From: an uncultured Alphaproteobacteria bacterium
Lineage (GTDB): Bacteria; Pseudomonadota; Alphaproteobacteria; Rhodobacterales; Rhodobacteraceae
Length of the DNA stretch: 47,487 nucleotides
Assembly: GCA_902619165.1 (NCBI GenBank)
Contig: CACNDI010000018.1
Span: 1-47,487, forward strand
Direction of reading: 5' to 3'
Of this stretch, positions 37,487-46,232 are shown piece by piece. Under the pieces are notes generated by a model. That model did not search any database. It saw only the letters and a program-made list of their open reading frames with translations, and had not been told where the DNA came from. Numbering within the stretch: position 1 is the first letter of the stretch; every line of letters starts with the position of its first letter. The position numbers and the translations under genes are program-made.

Positions 37487-38263
37487 TCAAAATTGAACTT
37501 TCTTAAGCTTTTCAAAATTACTTTCTTTGTGAACATGCATTGAGACGGGGGATACTGTTATATATCCACTCATACAGTTTATGTAGTCGTTATCAAGTGC
37601 TGAAGATAAATGAGTGTTTATGGAGTCTATTCTAGCATTATAGGAGTTTTTAGATTTAGATTTGATATTAATCACAGAATTTGATTTATATATTGGCCCA
37701 GAGGGCATCACTTTTAGGCATTTTGGATATTCTACTTTGATAGTAGAGGGAAAGTTTACATTGAATGCCATCTTTTCTCTTGCATTTGAGAAGCTTTTAT
37801 AGATAGACAAGCACAACTTTGAACCACAGCCTTCAGCAAAAAGGAAAGGGTTGAGTTTCTTTTCTTCACTATTATAAGCCTGACTTAATGCTATTGATAA
37901 TATGCCTCTTTCTGCACCTTCCAAAGCTGCGGCTACGGTTCCAGAATAAAATACGTCTTCTGCTAAATTATACCCCCAATTTATACCCGATAAAACAAGG
38001 TCAGGTTTTTTATTTTTCATAAGATACTCCAGTGCAAATATAATGCAATCAGTCGGGGTTCCACCAACAGAATATTCGTTGCTACTTTTTTTAATTATCT
38101 CAAAATTAGTTTTATAGGTAATCGATCGACTTTTTGCAGATTGATTAGCTGAGGGAGCAACTACGAAAATATTCTCTTCAGTCGACATTTCTAGGGCTAT
38201 TTTCTTTAAAGATTTAATTCCATTGGCATTAAACCCATCGTCATTAGTTATTAAGATACGCAT
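37487..38263 (-). CDS. surE: 5'/3'-nucleotidase SurE
   Basis: 258 residues. A metal-dependent nucleoside monophosphate phosphatase. The N-terminal MRILITNDDGFNANGI holds the Asp-Asp metal ligands, APSANQSAKSRSIT the asparagine ligand loop, and DLVLSGINWGYNLAEDVFYS the second asparagine and active-site region. GTPTDCIIFAL is also conserved. ATG lies one base after the serS stop, in an operon serS-surE-pcm-nlpD. Confidence 0.97.
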   Translation of the reverse strand: MRILITNDDGFNANGIKSLKKIALEMSTEENIFVVAPSANQSAKSRSITYKTNFEIIKKSSNEYSVGGTPTDCIIFALEYLMKNKKPDLVLSGINWGYNLAEDVFYSGTVAAALEGAERGILSIALSQAYNSEEKKLNPFLFAEGCGSKLCLSIYKSFSNAREKMAFNVNFPSTIKVEYPKCLKVMPSGPIYKSNSVINIKSKSKNSYNARIDSINTHLSSALDNDYINCMSGYITVSPVSMHVHKESNFEKLKKVQF

Positions 38264-38264
38264 G

Positions 38265-39554
38265 CTAATTTAGGTTTCCATTATTATCAATTTTTTTAAA
38301 ATTGAACATATATGGCCTTAGTACCTCTGGAATTTCTACTGATCCATCTTCTAATTGGTTGTTTTCAATAACTGCAATTAAGCAACGACCAACAGCAAGG
38401 CCTGAACCGTTTAAAGTAGATATGAATTGAGGTTTAGACTGTCGATCATTTTTATATCTAATATTTATTCTTCTAGATTGGAACTCTCCGCATATTGAAC
38501 AACTCGAAATTTCACGATATCTTTTTTGGCCTGGAAGCCAAACTTCTAAATCATATGTTTTTTTTGAACCAAAACCGATATCCCCAGAGCATAAAAGAAT
38601 TTTTCTGAAAGGTATTAACAAATTCTTTAAAATTCTCTCGGCACAATCGGTCATTCTTTCGAGCTCAAAATTTTCAAACTCTGGCTTGCAGAAAGTAACC
38701 ATCTCCACTTTTTCGAACTGATGTTGTCTAATCATTCCTGTTGTATCTTTCCCAGCGCTCCCGGCCTCTGAACGAAAACACTGAGTAGCGGCAGTCATTC
38801 TGATTGGTAATTCATCAGTTGAATAAATCTTATCTTTTCCAATGTTTGTTAAAGGGACTTCTGCGGTTGGAATAAGCCAAAGTCCATCATTTGTGTGGTA
38901 ACTATCTTCTCTGAACTTTGGCAATTGACCAGTTCCTAACATTGAATTTTCATTTACAAGTACTGGTGTCCAAAATTCTGAAAGTTCACCTTCTATTATG
39001 TTGGTATTAAGCATGTATTGTGTCAGCGCTCTGTGTAATAACGCTACGGACTTAGAAAGAAATACAAATCGTGACCCAGTAACCTTTGAAGCAACTTCAA
39101 AGTTTATATCATTTTTTGTTGCACCAACTTCAAAGTGTTCCTTAGGCTGAAAATTAAAAGATTTTAATTCCCCCCATCTATGAACCTCTACATTGTCTGT
39201 CTCACTTTGTCCCATTGGAACATCGTCACTCAGCATATTGGGGATGGATAAAAGCAAAGCCTCTAAATTCTCTTCTATATCTCTGAGAGAGGTCTCTAGT
39301 CGGGTGATCTCATGCTTAATTTTTTTAATGTTTTCGCGGATGATATTTGCTGTGTCATCGTTATTGTTTGGAGAGGCACCAACTTTTTTTGACAACATTT
39401 TTCTTTCGGCGAGCAATTTCTCCAGTTTCTCGATATTTTTTCTTCTTTGCGTATCTAATGCAATAATTTTTGAACTTTCAGGACTCTCACCTCTTTTTTC
39501 TAAAGCTTTATCAAAAATATCAGGACTTTCTCTAATAAGTTTTATATCATGCAT
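38265..39554 (-). CDS. serS: Seryl-tRNA synthetase
   Basis: 429 residues, class II synthetase charging tRNA-Ser. The N-terminal ~110 residues form the long antiparallel coiled-coil arm that contacts the tRNA variable arm. Class II motif 2 is in TQCFRSEAGSAGKDTTGMIR, followed by QHQFEKVEMV, and motif 3 in NGSGLAVGRCLIAVIENNQ. Start MHDIKLIRESPDIF is the family's usual one. Confidence 0.98.
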   Translation of the reverse strand: MHDIKLIRESPDIFDKALEKRGESPESSKIIALDTQRRKNIEKLEKLLAERKMLSKKVGASPNNNDDTANIIRENIKKIKHEITRLETSLRDIEENLEALLLSIPNMLSDDVPMGQSETDNVEVHRWGELKSFNFQPKEHFEVGATKNDINFEVASKVTGSRFVFLSKSVALLHRALTQYMLNTNIIEGELSEFWTPVLVNENSMLGTGQLPKFREDSYHTNDGLWLIPTAEVPLTNIGKDKIYSTDELPIRMTAATQCFRSEAGSAGKDTTGMIRQHQFEKVEMVTFCKPEFENFELERMTDCAERILKNLLIPFRKILLCSGDIGFGSKKTYDLEVWLPGQKRYREISSCSICGEFQSRRINIRYKNDRQSKPQFISTLNGSGLAVGRCLIAVIENNQLEDGSVEIPEVLRPYMFNFKKIDNNGNLN

Positions 39555-39613
39555 TTTTTAACTCAATTGATTTAAAGTTATGGTTAATAACTATAAAACG
39601 ATTTTATATGTTG

Positions 39614-40813
39614 TCATATCAACCGTTTACAGAATTGTTTTATCCTTTTACAACCTGTTCGTAAATCTTTTTCACTTAATGCAAAACTTATTCTTATACT
39701 ATCTTTGATTCCAAAGCTTGAGCCTGGCACCGTTGCTACATGTTCTGAAGATAATAATTGCATGCAAAAGTCTGTATCATTTAGTATTATATCCTTACCA
39801 TTTAATCGCTTTCCAAGGTATCTTTTTATTGAGGGAAATAAATAGAATGCTCCTTGGCTAAAATTAGAGTCAAAACCCTCCAAATCAGATAAAGCAGAAA
39901 TCACAATTGCTCTCCTTTTTAAGAGTGCCGCTTTAATGGATTCAAAATGATTATTGTCTAATTCTAATGCTTTCATTGCTGCATTTTGAGCAATAGTATT
40001 GGCTGCAGATGTAGATTGAGATTGTATTTTCTTCATAGCATCAATAAGTATTTTTGGCCCAGCTCCGTATCCTAATCTCCATCCAGTCATGCAGTAGCCT
40101 TTTGAAAATCCATTAACCACTAATGACCTCTCTTTAAGTTTCTCATCAATGTGCAGGATGCTTAGATTTGTCTCTGCCGAAAAGTTTAGTTTTTCGTAAA
40201 TATCGTCTGAAAGCACCCAAATATCTGGGTATTTTCTTATTAATAGTACTAGTTTTTTTATAGTTTCAGGAGAGTAAACAACACCGCTCGGATTATTTGG
40301 TGAGTTTAAAATAATCCATTTAGTTTTCGATGTAATAAGCTTTTCTAATTTTTCCGAATTTATGGAAAACCCCTCTCTTCTTGTTGTATTTAAGACTTTT
40401 GGTTTTCCACCACATAATTTAATTATCTCTGGATATGATACCCAATAGGGAGCAATAATAATTACCTCGTCACCTTTGTTTATCGTGCTTTGCAGTGCGT
40501 TATAAATAACTTGCTTTCCGCCATTAGAAACGATTATCTCGTCACATTTATACTCAATCTTGAGATCTTTTTTTAGTTTTTTTCCTATAAGATTCCTCAA
40601 TTCATTTAGACCTGCAACTTGTGTATATAGGGTCTCTCCTTTATTTATGGTTCTGCACGCTTCTTTCCTTACGGATGAAGCAGGCTTGAACGAAAGTTCA
40701 CCCGTTGCCATATTGACTATCTTGTGGCCTTGTTCCTGTAGAGATAATGCCAAGTCAGCGACTTCAGCCGTTTTTGACATATTGACCTTTTCCATATTTC
40801 TTGAAAAACGCAT
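39614..40813 (-). CDS. Class I aminotransferase, aspartate aminotransferase type
   Basis: 399 residues, PLP-dependent fold type I, subgroup I-gamma, as in alphaproteobacterial aspartate (or aspartate/prephenate) aminotransferases. The PLP lysine is in VNGFSKGYCMTGWRLGYG, with NSPNNPSGVVYS and LSDDIYEKL binding the cofactor, and the substrate-carboxylate arginine in DSIRISFALSE. It lies 59 bases upstream of serS on the same strand and is divergent from sdhE. The exact amino-donor range cannot be read from sequence. Confidence 0.92.
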   Translation of the reverse strand: MRFSRNMEKVNMSKTAEVADLALSLQEQGHKIVNMATGELSFKPASSVRKEACRTINKGETLYTQVAGLNELRNLIGKKLKKDLKIEYKCDEIIVSNGGKQVIYNALQSTINKGDEVIIIAPYWVSYPEIIKLCGGKPKVLNTTRREGFSINSEKLEKLITSKTKWIILNSPNNPSGVVYSPETIKKLVLLIRKYPDIWVLSDDIYEKLNFSAETNLSILHIDEKLKERSLVVNGFSKGYCMTGWRLGYGAGPKILIDAMKKIQSQSTSAANTIAQNAAMKALELDNNHFESIKAALLKRRAIVISALSDLEGFDSNFSQGAFYLFPSIKRYLGKRLNGKDIILNDTDFCMQLLSSEHVATVPGSSFGIKDSIRISFALSEKDLRTGCKRIKQFCKRLI

Positions 40814-40815
40814 GT

Positions 40816-40847
40816 ATTGTAATTAAACCATATTCTTTAATTGTAAT
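40816..40847. promoter_or_regulatory. Symmetric A/T-rich element between the aminotransferase gene and sdhE
   Basis: AATTAAA (40821-40827) and TTTAATT (40836-40842) are exact inverted arms around an 8-base spacer. ATTGTAAT also occurs as a direct repeat at 40816-40823 and 40840-40847. It sits in a 61-base divergent gap where both promoters must lie, so it may be an operator; equally it may be A/T-rich chance. Confidence 0.35.
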
Positions 40848-40874
40848 AGGTAAAAAATAAATTATTTTCAGAGT

Positions 40875-41126
40875 ATGAGTATTAAAATAGTTCGAAAAAG
40901 GCTGTCAGTTAGAAGCTGGAGAAGAGGCACTAAAGAATTAGACTTAATTCTGGGCCAATTTTCAGATAAGTATCTTAACGAGTTCAAAATGTCTGAGCTA
41001 AATTTATACGAGCAGTTTTTATCGAACGATGATCATTTAATTTATAGCTGGTTATTTAATAAAGAAGAAAGTCCAAAAATTTTTAAGAGCTTGATTAAGC
41101 GAATTCAAGAAAGCATGCATCGATAA
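40875..41126 (+). CDS. sdhE: FAD assembly factor SdhE
   Basis: 83 residues. A small helical protein that promotes covalent flavin attachment to succinate dehydrogenase SdhA. The hallmark RGxxE motif is in SWRRGTKELDLILGQFSD, followed by the conserved acidic helix LNLYEQFLSNDDHLIYSWLF. Length and architecture match the family (formerly DUF339). In alphaproteobacteria it often precedes mfd; here it is divergent from an aminotransferase gene and followed by a RodZ-like gene. Confidence 0.92.
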   Translation: MSIKIVRKRLSVRSWRRGTKELDLILGQFSDKYLNEFKMSELNLYEQFLSNDDHLIYSWLFNKEESPKIFKSLIKRIQESMHR

Positions 41127-41219
41127 CAAGGTCTACTTTGCTTATTTCCATTATTAGAATATTTTAGTTGTTTTTTTGGAAAACTTGAGAAATAATTGAT
41201 ATTGATAGTGAATTTCAAT

Positions 41220-41228
41220 TTATCCACA
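41220..41228 (+). promoter_or_regulatory. Perfect DnaA box
   Basis: TTATCCACA, the high-affinity DnaA box sequence, occurs in the 167-base gap between sdhE and the RodZ-like gene. No second box is visible nearby, so I do not call an origin; it could be a DnaA regulatory or titration site, or chance. Confidence 0.4.
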
Positions 41229-41299
41229 GCTTTTAAGTGGAATTTGCAACCTCTATTAAGTGCGCTGAAAGAACAATATTGTATGCCAAATAGGTGAGT

Positions 41300-42622
41300 A
41301 TGGCTGACGGAAACTTTGGATTAAAAGTCAATGGTTTTGACTCGTACACGCTACTTCTTGGAGAGGAGCTGAGAGGTGAAAGAGCTACTATGGGTAAGTC
41401 TCTTCTTCAGGTTCAAAAAGATCTTAAAATTAAAGCTGCATATATATCCGCTATTGAAAATTGTGATTTGGATGCATTTCCAAATAAAGGTTTTGTAGCA
41501 GGCTATATTAGGTCTTACGCAAGATATTTAAATCTTAACCCAGAGGAGATCTATGAAAGGTTTTGTATGGAATCAGGGTTCTCCTCACAAGATGGATCAC
41601 GTAAATTAGATAGTACTGATCGTTATAAAAATAGAGGTTTAAAAGATCATAATATCGAAAGACAGCTTGATTGGAAGCCATCATACGTCGGACTACAAGA
41701 GGTAGAAAGCCCACTATTTAGCAGAAGTTACTGGTTTTTAGGACCATTTTTGGTCGCATTTTTGATACTTTTTGGGATAAGTTTTGGGGCTTGGAAAATT
41801 CTTATTGACATTCAAAAATTAAAAATTGTGCCAGCTGATAATTTACCAATGATAATGAGCGAAATGAACTTACAATCTTCAGAAATTTTGGGTGAAAATA
41901 AGTTAAATAGGTATCAATTTGCACGTAAAGAGTTTGAGGCAAATGAAAATAAGGTTTCCGAAAGCATTAAATTAGTGGTACCGCAAGTCTCATATAGAGA
42001 TGGACCAATTATGAACTTACAGCTTGAGGACATAGGCGTACTAGGAACAAACTCTACAAAACTGGATAGATCATTACCATTTGTAAGCTCGTCTTTCGGA
42101 TCCACAAGAGAAGTAGCGATTAATAGGTTTGATTTTGGTTCAGTACCAGAGTTTGGTGTAGCAGCTTTAGTTAAAACTGGAGAAGCCAGTCTAAAATCAG
42201 AGCAATTGGCAAACTCTAAAATTGTGTTAGATCACAAAATCCTTAATCAAGACGTAACTAGCCAACATAAGGAAAATGATGCATTTGTAAAGCCAAGTGA
42301 AACCACGCTTAATATTTTTGCAGTGAACCCTTCATGGATAAGGATTAAAGATGAAGGTCGAAAGGTCGTAGTTGAAAAGATTTTAAAAGCAGGAGAGGTT
42401 CTTGAAATCAAAAATAACTGGTTTAACGGAAACTTAAGGGCTGGTAACGCTAAAGATTTGTTCTTTTCACTAAACGGTGTCACTTATGGTCCAGTATCTG
42501 ACAAAAGAAAAGTCATTAAGAATTTCAAGATAGATCCTCAAAATATATTTAATTCTTTGAAGATCAATGAATTGAAGGATAGCTACTTAAATAGCTTGTT
42601 GAGTAAAAAAAGGACTTTGTAG
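41300..42622 (+). CDS. RodZ-like helix-turn-helix membrane protein (DUF4115)
   Basis: 440 residues from ATG 41300 (GTG at 41294 is the alternative). Residues ~20-95 form a Cro-like helix-turn-helix (GEELRGERATMGKSLLQVQK, then IKAAYISAIENCDLDAFP), which in RodZ binds MreB rather than DNA. A single transmembrane helix lies at ~146-168. A ~180-residue low-complexity periplasmic linker and a C-terminal DUF4115 beta domain (PSWIRIKDEGRKVV, VLEIKNNWFNGNLRAGNAKD) follow. The probable role is cell-shape control with the MreB elongasome. It precedes ispG, as usual in alphaproteobacteria. Confidence 0.88.
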   Translation: MADGNFGLKVNGFDSYTLLLGEELRGERATMGKSLLQVQKDLKIKAAYISAIENCDLDAFPNKGFVAGYIRSYARYLNLNPEEIYERFCMESGFSSQDGSRKLDSTDRYKNRGLKDHNIERQLDWKPSYVGLQEVESPLFSRSYWFLGPFLVAFLILFGISFGAWKILIDIQKLKIVPADNLPMIMSEMNLQSSEILGENKLNRYQFARKEFEANENKVSESIKLVVPQVSYRDGPIMNLQLEDIGVLGTNSTKLDRSLPFVSSSFGSTREVAINRFDFGSVPEFGVAALVKTGEASLKSEQLANSKIVLDHKILNQDVTSQHKENDAFVKPSETTLNIFAVNPSWIRIKDEGRKVVVEKILKAGEVLEIKNNWFNGNLRAGNAKDLFFSLNGVTYGPVSDKRKVIKNFKIDPQNIFNSLKINELKDSYLNSLLSKKRTL

Positions 42623-42662
42623 TGCCTTTACAATTTGGTTATTTAAATAAAAGGATTTAAAC

Positions 42663-43769
42663 GTGTCACTCGACAGTGTTAGGCCATGGCGCCAAATTTC
42701 TAGAAGAAAATCAAGAGAGATAAGTGTTGGTGATGTAAAAATAGGTGGTGGTAATCCCATATCAGTTCAAACGATGACTAACACAATTACCGCTGATGCC
42801 AAACAAACTATTGCTCAGGTCAAAAATTGTGCAGAGGCAGGGGCCGAGATTGTACGAGTATCATGCCCTGATACCGATAGCACTGTGGCGTTGAAAGAAA
42901 TATGTAAAATGAGTCCAGTTCCAATAGTTGCTGACATACACTTTCATTATAAAAGAGCAATTGAAGCAGCTGAAGCAGGGGCTGCATGTTTGCGTATTAA
43001 TCCTGGGAACATAGGTAATAACGAAAAAATTAGAGAGGTCATTAAAGCTGCCAAAGATTTTGGGTGCTCAATCAGAATAGGAATAAATGCTGGAAGTATA
43101 GAGAAGGACCTGTTAGAAAAATATAGGGAGCCCTGTCCTGAGGCTTTACTAGAGAGCGCAAAAAGAAACATTGGAATTTTAGAAGACAATGATTTTTTTG
43201 AGTTTAAAATTTCTGTTAAAGCATCCGATGTCTTTTTAGCAGTTGCGGCTTATTCGGATCTAATCACCATAACTGATGCCCCATTTCATATTGGAATAAC
43301 CGAAGCTGGCTCGTTCTTCTCTGGAACAGTGAAGTCAGCAATAGGACTCGGAAACCTATTATGGGCAGGGTTAGGAGATACTGTGAGAGTTTCATTGTCT
43401 GCAGATCCAGTTGAGGAAGTGAAGGCTGGGTATGAAATTCTGAAATCATTAAACCTCAGACACAGAGGTGTTCAGATTATCTCATGTCCCTCATGCGCCA
43501 GACAAGGTTTTGATGTAATAAAAACAGTTGGAATACTTGAAAAGAAACTAGAACACATCAAAACGCCAATTTCTCTCTCTATAATTGGTTGCGTCGTTAA
43601 TGGCCCGGGAGAAGCTCTAATGACAGATATAGGCTTTACTGGAGGTGGTGCAGGAAGTGGAATGATTTATAGGTTGGGGAAAACAGATCATAAGTTAGAT
43701 AATGATAAGATGATCGATCACATTGTTGGTCTTGTTGAACAACGAGCAAAAGAACTTTCTAAAAAATAG
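42663..43769 (+). CDS. ispG: 4-hydroxy-3-methylbut-2-en-1-yl diphosphate synthase
   Basis: 368 residues. Penultimate enzyme of the MEP isoprenoid pathway, converting MEcPP to HMBPP with a [4Fe-4S] cluster. The N-terminal TIM barrel shows [18 protein letters not shown] and [19 protein letters not shown]. Cluster ligands are in [14 protein letters not shown] and [13 protein letters not shown]. Start GTG 42663. prfA follows 10 bases after. Confidence 0.98.
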   Translation: MSLDSVRPWRQISRRKSREISVGDVKIGGGNPISVQTMTNTITADAKQTIAQVKNCAEAGAEIVRVSCPDTDSTVALKEICKMSPVPIVADIHFHYKRAIEAAEAGAACLRINPGNIGNNEKIREVIKAAKDFGCSIRIGINAGSIEKDLLEKYREPCPEALLESAKRNIGILEDNDFFEFKISVKASDVFLAVAAYSDLITITDAPFHIGITEAGSFFSGTVKSAIGLGNLLWAGLGDTVRVSLSADPVEEVKAGYEILKSLNLRHRGVQIISCPSCARQGFDVIKTVGILEKKLEHIKTPISLSIIGCVVNGPGEALMTDIGFTGGGAGSGMIYRLGKTDHKLDNDKMIDHIVGLVEQRAKELSKK

Positions 43770-43779
43770 TAATTTTTTT

Positions 43780-44844
43780 ATGTTTGAAGAAAAGCTTAAG
43801 AAAATTGTTGATCGCTTTGATTTCCTAGAAAAAGAAATGCAGCGTAATTTAGACAGAAAAACATTTGAAGAATACTCGAAGGAGTATTCAGAATTGAAAG
43901 ATGTGAATGATATAATCTCTCAATTTTTTTCAACAATAATTGAAATTAAAAATACTTCACTTTTGCTGGATGATAAAGAGTTTGCAGGTTTAGCAGAAAG
44001 TGAGTTGCTGATATTAAAAGCAAAGAAAGACATAATTGAACAGGATCTAAAACTTTTACTTATACCTAAAGATATTAATGATGAAAGATCAGTAATTATT
44101 GAGATAAGGGCAGGAACTGGAGGAGATGAAGCTTCATTGTTCGCATTAGATTTGTTTAAAATGTATCAGCGTTTTGCGGACAAAAATAAATGGAAGATAG
44201 ATGTAATTGAACAATCAACTACTGATTTGGGCGGTTTAAAGGAAGTGACTTTCCATTTAAAGGGAGACAAAATCTATTCAAAGTTGAAATTTGAGAGTGG
44301 CGTTCATAGGGTGCAAAGAGTTCCAACAACAGAAAGTAGTGGAAGAATTCATACGTCTGCAGCAACTGTGGCAGTGCTGCCTGAGGCTAAAGAAATAGAC
44401 ATAGAGATATCAACAAATGAAATACGTATAGATACTATGCGTGCATCTGGAGCTGGGGGACAACATGTCAATACAACCGACTCTGCAGTTCGAATTACTC
44501 ATTTGCCAACCGGGATAGTCGTTACAAGTTCTGAAAAATCTCAACATCAAAATAGAGCGAGAGCAATGGAGGTCCTAAGAACGAGGTTGTACGATTTACA
44601 TATAAAAAATCAATCTAATGCTATTGCCTCTCAAAGAAAGTCTCAAATTGGTTCTGGGGATAGGTCTGAAAGAATAAGAACCTATAATTTTCCACAAGGG
44701 CGAGTTACAGATCATAGAATAAATCTTACACTGTATAAATTAGAAGAAATACTAAATGGTGAGCTCGAAGAAATAATCAATGGTTTAATTTCTGCTGAAA
44801 GGCTCGAAGCAATGAGTTCTTACGAAATAGACAATGAAAAATAA
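43780..44844 (+). CDS. prfA: Peptide chain release factor 1
   Basis: 354 residues from ATG 43780; the frame runs 57 bases further back into ispG but those residues are not part of RF1. It terminates translation at UAA and UAG. The peptidyl-hydrolase GGQ is Gly226-Gly227-Gln228 in RASGAGGQHVNTTDSAVR, and the PxT stop-recognition segment is in HRVQRVPTTESSGRIHTSAA. It overlaps prmC, which methylates the GGQ glutamine, by 11 bases. Confidence 0.98.
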   Translation: MFEEKLKKIVDRFDFLEKEMQRNLDRKTFEEYSKEYSELKDVNDIISQFFSTIIEIKNTSLLLDDKEFAGLAESELLILKAKKDIIEQDLKLLLIPKDINDERSVIIEIRAGTGGDEASLFALDLFKMYQRFADKNKWKIDVIEQSTTDLGGLKEVTFHLKGDKIYSKLKFESGVHRVQRVPTTESSGRIHTSAATVAVLPEAKEIDIEISTNEIRIDTMRASGAGGQHVNTTDSAVRITHLPTGIVVTSSEKSQHQNRARAMEVLRTRLYDLHIKNQSNAIASQRKSQIGSGDRSERIRTYNFPQGRVTDHRINLTLYKLEEILNGELEEIINGLISAERLEAMSSYEIDNEK

Positions 44845-45670
44845 ACAAAGCCTTTTCCTTTCTAAAAAAAAATTACTAAAAGAAGCAGGCTGTGATGATT
44901 ACAAAGAGTCGGCAAAACGAATGTTTTCAAAAGCTTATGGGATTTCCCTAGCTCAAAGCTATAGGTATCAAACCTATGAAGGGTCAAATGAAAATAATTC
45001 TCTATTTTCGGAAATGGTCAGTCGCAGAGCAGTAGGCGTGCCAACTTCTCATATAGTCTGTTCGAGGTCGTTTTGGAAGAATGAATTCTATGTTGATGGA
45101 ACTGTATTGGATCCAAGGCCTGAGAGTGAATTGATTATAGATGTTACCAAAAATCTACTTTTTGATGGAATGAGGGTACTTGATCTAGGATGCGGAAGTG
45201 GCTGTATAGGATTATCATTATACAAAGAAAACTCTAACATCACTCTTTTTCTAGCAGATTTTTCAAAGAAAGCCTTAAGCCTTTCAAAGCGGAATGCTAA
45301 AGACCTAATGGTTGATTGCGAATTTATTCATTCGGATTTATTCTCAAATATTCGTAATAAATTTGACTTGATTGTTACTAATCTTCCATATATCGCAAAA
45401 GACGATTTCTGTTTTTTGCAAAAAGAAATTATTCTTCATGAACCACATGAAGCTCTTTACGGAGGTCAATCTGGGTTAGATGTAATAAAAGTGTTTTTAG
45501 ATGGCGTTTATAAACATATGAATAGAAATGGAATTTTTGTATTAGAATTTGGCAAGGGGCAAGATTTATCATTAAAGAGAGAGCTGTTACGGTCTAATTT
45601 TAATAAAATTAGTTTTTATAAAGATCTCAATAACGTAAATCGACTTGCATGTGTTAAAAAAGACACATAA
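44834..45670 (+). CDS. prmC: Release factor glutamine methyltransferase
   Basis: 278 residues. Uses S-adenosylmethionine to methylate the GGQ glutamine of release factors. The N-terminal helical domain contains RAVGVPTSHIVCSRSFWKNE (the GxP.xYI.G.xxF equivalent), then VLDPRPESELIID, VLDLGCGSGCIGLSL (motif I) and the catalytic tetrapeptide. The last reads NLPY (FDLIVTNLPYIAKDD) rather than the usual NPPY. Overlap with prfA supports the assignment. Confidence 0.95.
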   Translation: MKNKQSLFLSKKKLLKEAGCDDYKESAKRMFSKAYGISLAQSYRYQTYEGSNENNSLFSEMVSRRAVGVPTSHIVCSRSFWKNEFYVDGTVLDPRPESELIIDVTKNLLFDGMRVLDLGCGSGCIGLSLYKENSNITLFLADFSKKALSLSKRNAKDLMVDCEFIHSDLFSNIRNKFDLIVTNLPYIAKDDFCFLQKEIILHEPHEALYGGQSGLDVIKVFLDGVYKHMNRNGIFVLEFGKGQDLSLKRELLRSNFNKISFYKDLNNVNRLACVKKDT

Positions 45671-45802
45671 AATTAATATTAGGGAAAATAATTGCAAAGA
45701 TTGCGTATGCAGTTGTCTTAATCGTTAAATAGTTTATAGTCATCTCATATAACGAACTTTTTAGTTCTAACATAATGCATCAAAAAAAAATATAGTCGAA
45801 AA

Positions 45803-46219
45803 ATGAGACCGTCAGGAAAATCACGTAATAAGAATAGAAACAACGGACGTAGACCGAACCCTGGTAGTGTTATAAATAGGGTATTTGATAGTGCTGGTCC
45901 TGAAGGAAAAGTTAGAGGTACTCCTCAACAGATTATTGACAAGTATCAATCTCTTGCTCAAGATTCGCAGCTTTCAGGTGATAGGGTTTCGGCAGAGAAT
46001 TTTCAACAACACTCTGAACATTATGCAAGACTCCTTTTAGAGGCACAGAAAGCAATAGCTGAGAAATCTGCTGCTCAAGAAAACATGGCTGAAAATGGTC
46101 ATACCTCTAAAGAGAAAGCGCAATCAGATAATAGCGAAGTAAAAGACTTATCTGATGTTTCTTCGTTAAAAGAGCAAAACGAAAATATTTCTCTAGAGCA
46201 AAATATAGATAGAGCATAA
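45803..46219 (+). CDS. DUF4167 domain protein
   Basis: 138 residues. The basic N-terminus MRPSGKSRNKNRNNGRRPNP and the region RVFDSAGPEGKVRGTPQQII, then KYQSLAQDSQLSGDRVSAEN and FQQHSEHYARLLLEAQ, define DUF4167, an alphaproteobacterial family regularly found after prfA-prmC. The RG/RN-rich start suggests nucleic-acid or ribosome association; function is unknown. The C-terminal ~50 residues are low-complexity and acidic. A small hairpin (GAACT-TTTT-AGTTC, 45754-45767) lies in its leader. Confidence 0.88.
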   Translation: MRPSGKSRNKNRNNGRRPNPGSVINRVFDSAGPEGKVRGTPQQIIDKYQSLAQDSQLSGDRVSAENFQQHSEHYARLLLEAQKAIAEKSAAQENMAENGHTSKEKAQSDNSEVKDLSDVSSLKEQNENISLEQNIDRA

Positions 46220-46232
46220 TAGAGCCTTTAAA

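Noticed and set aside
41127..41293. Replication origin
   Set aside because: Only one DnaA box is visible, with no box cluster, and neither dnaA nor other usual alphaproteobacterial origin markers lie nearby.
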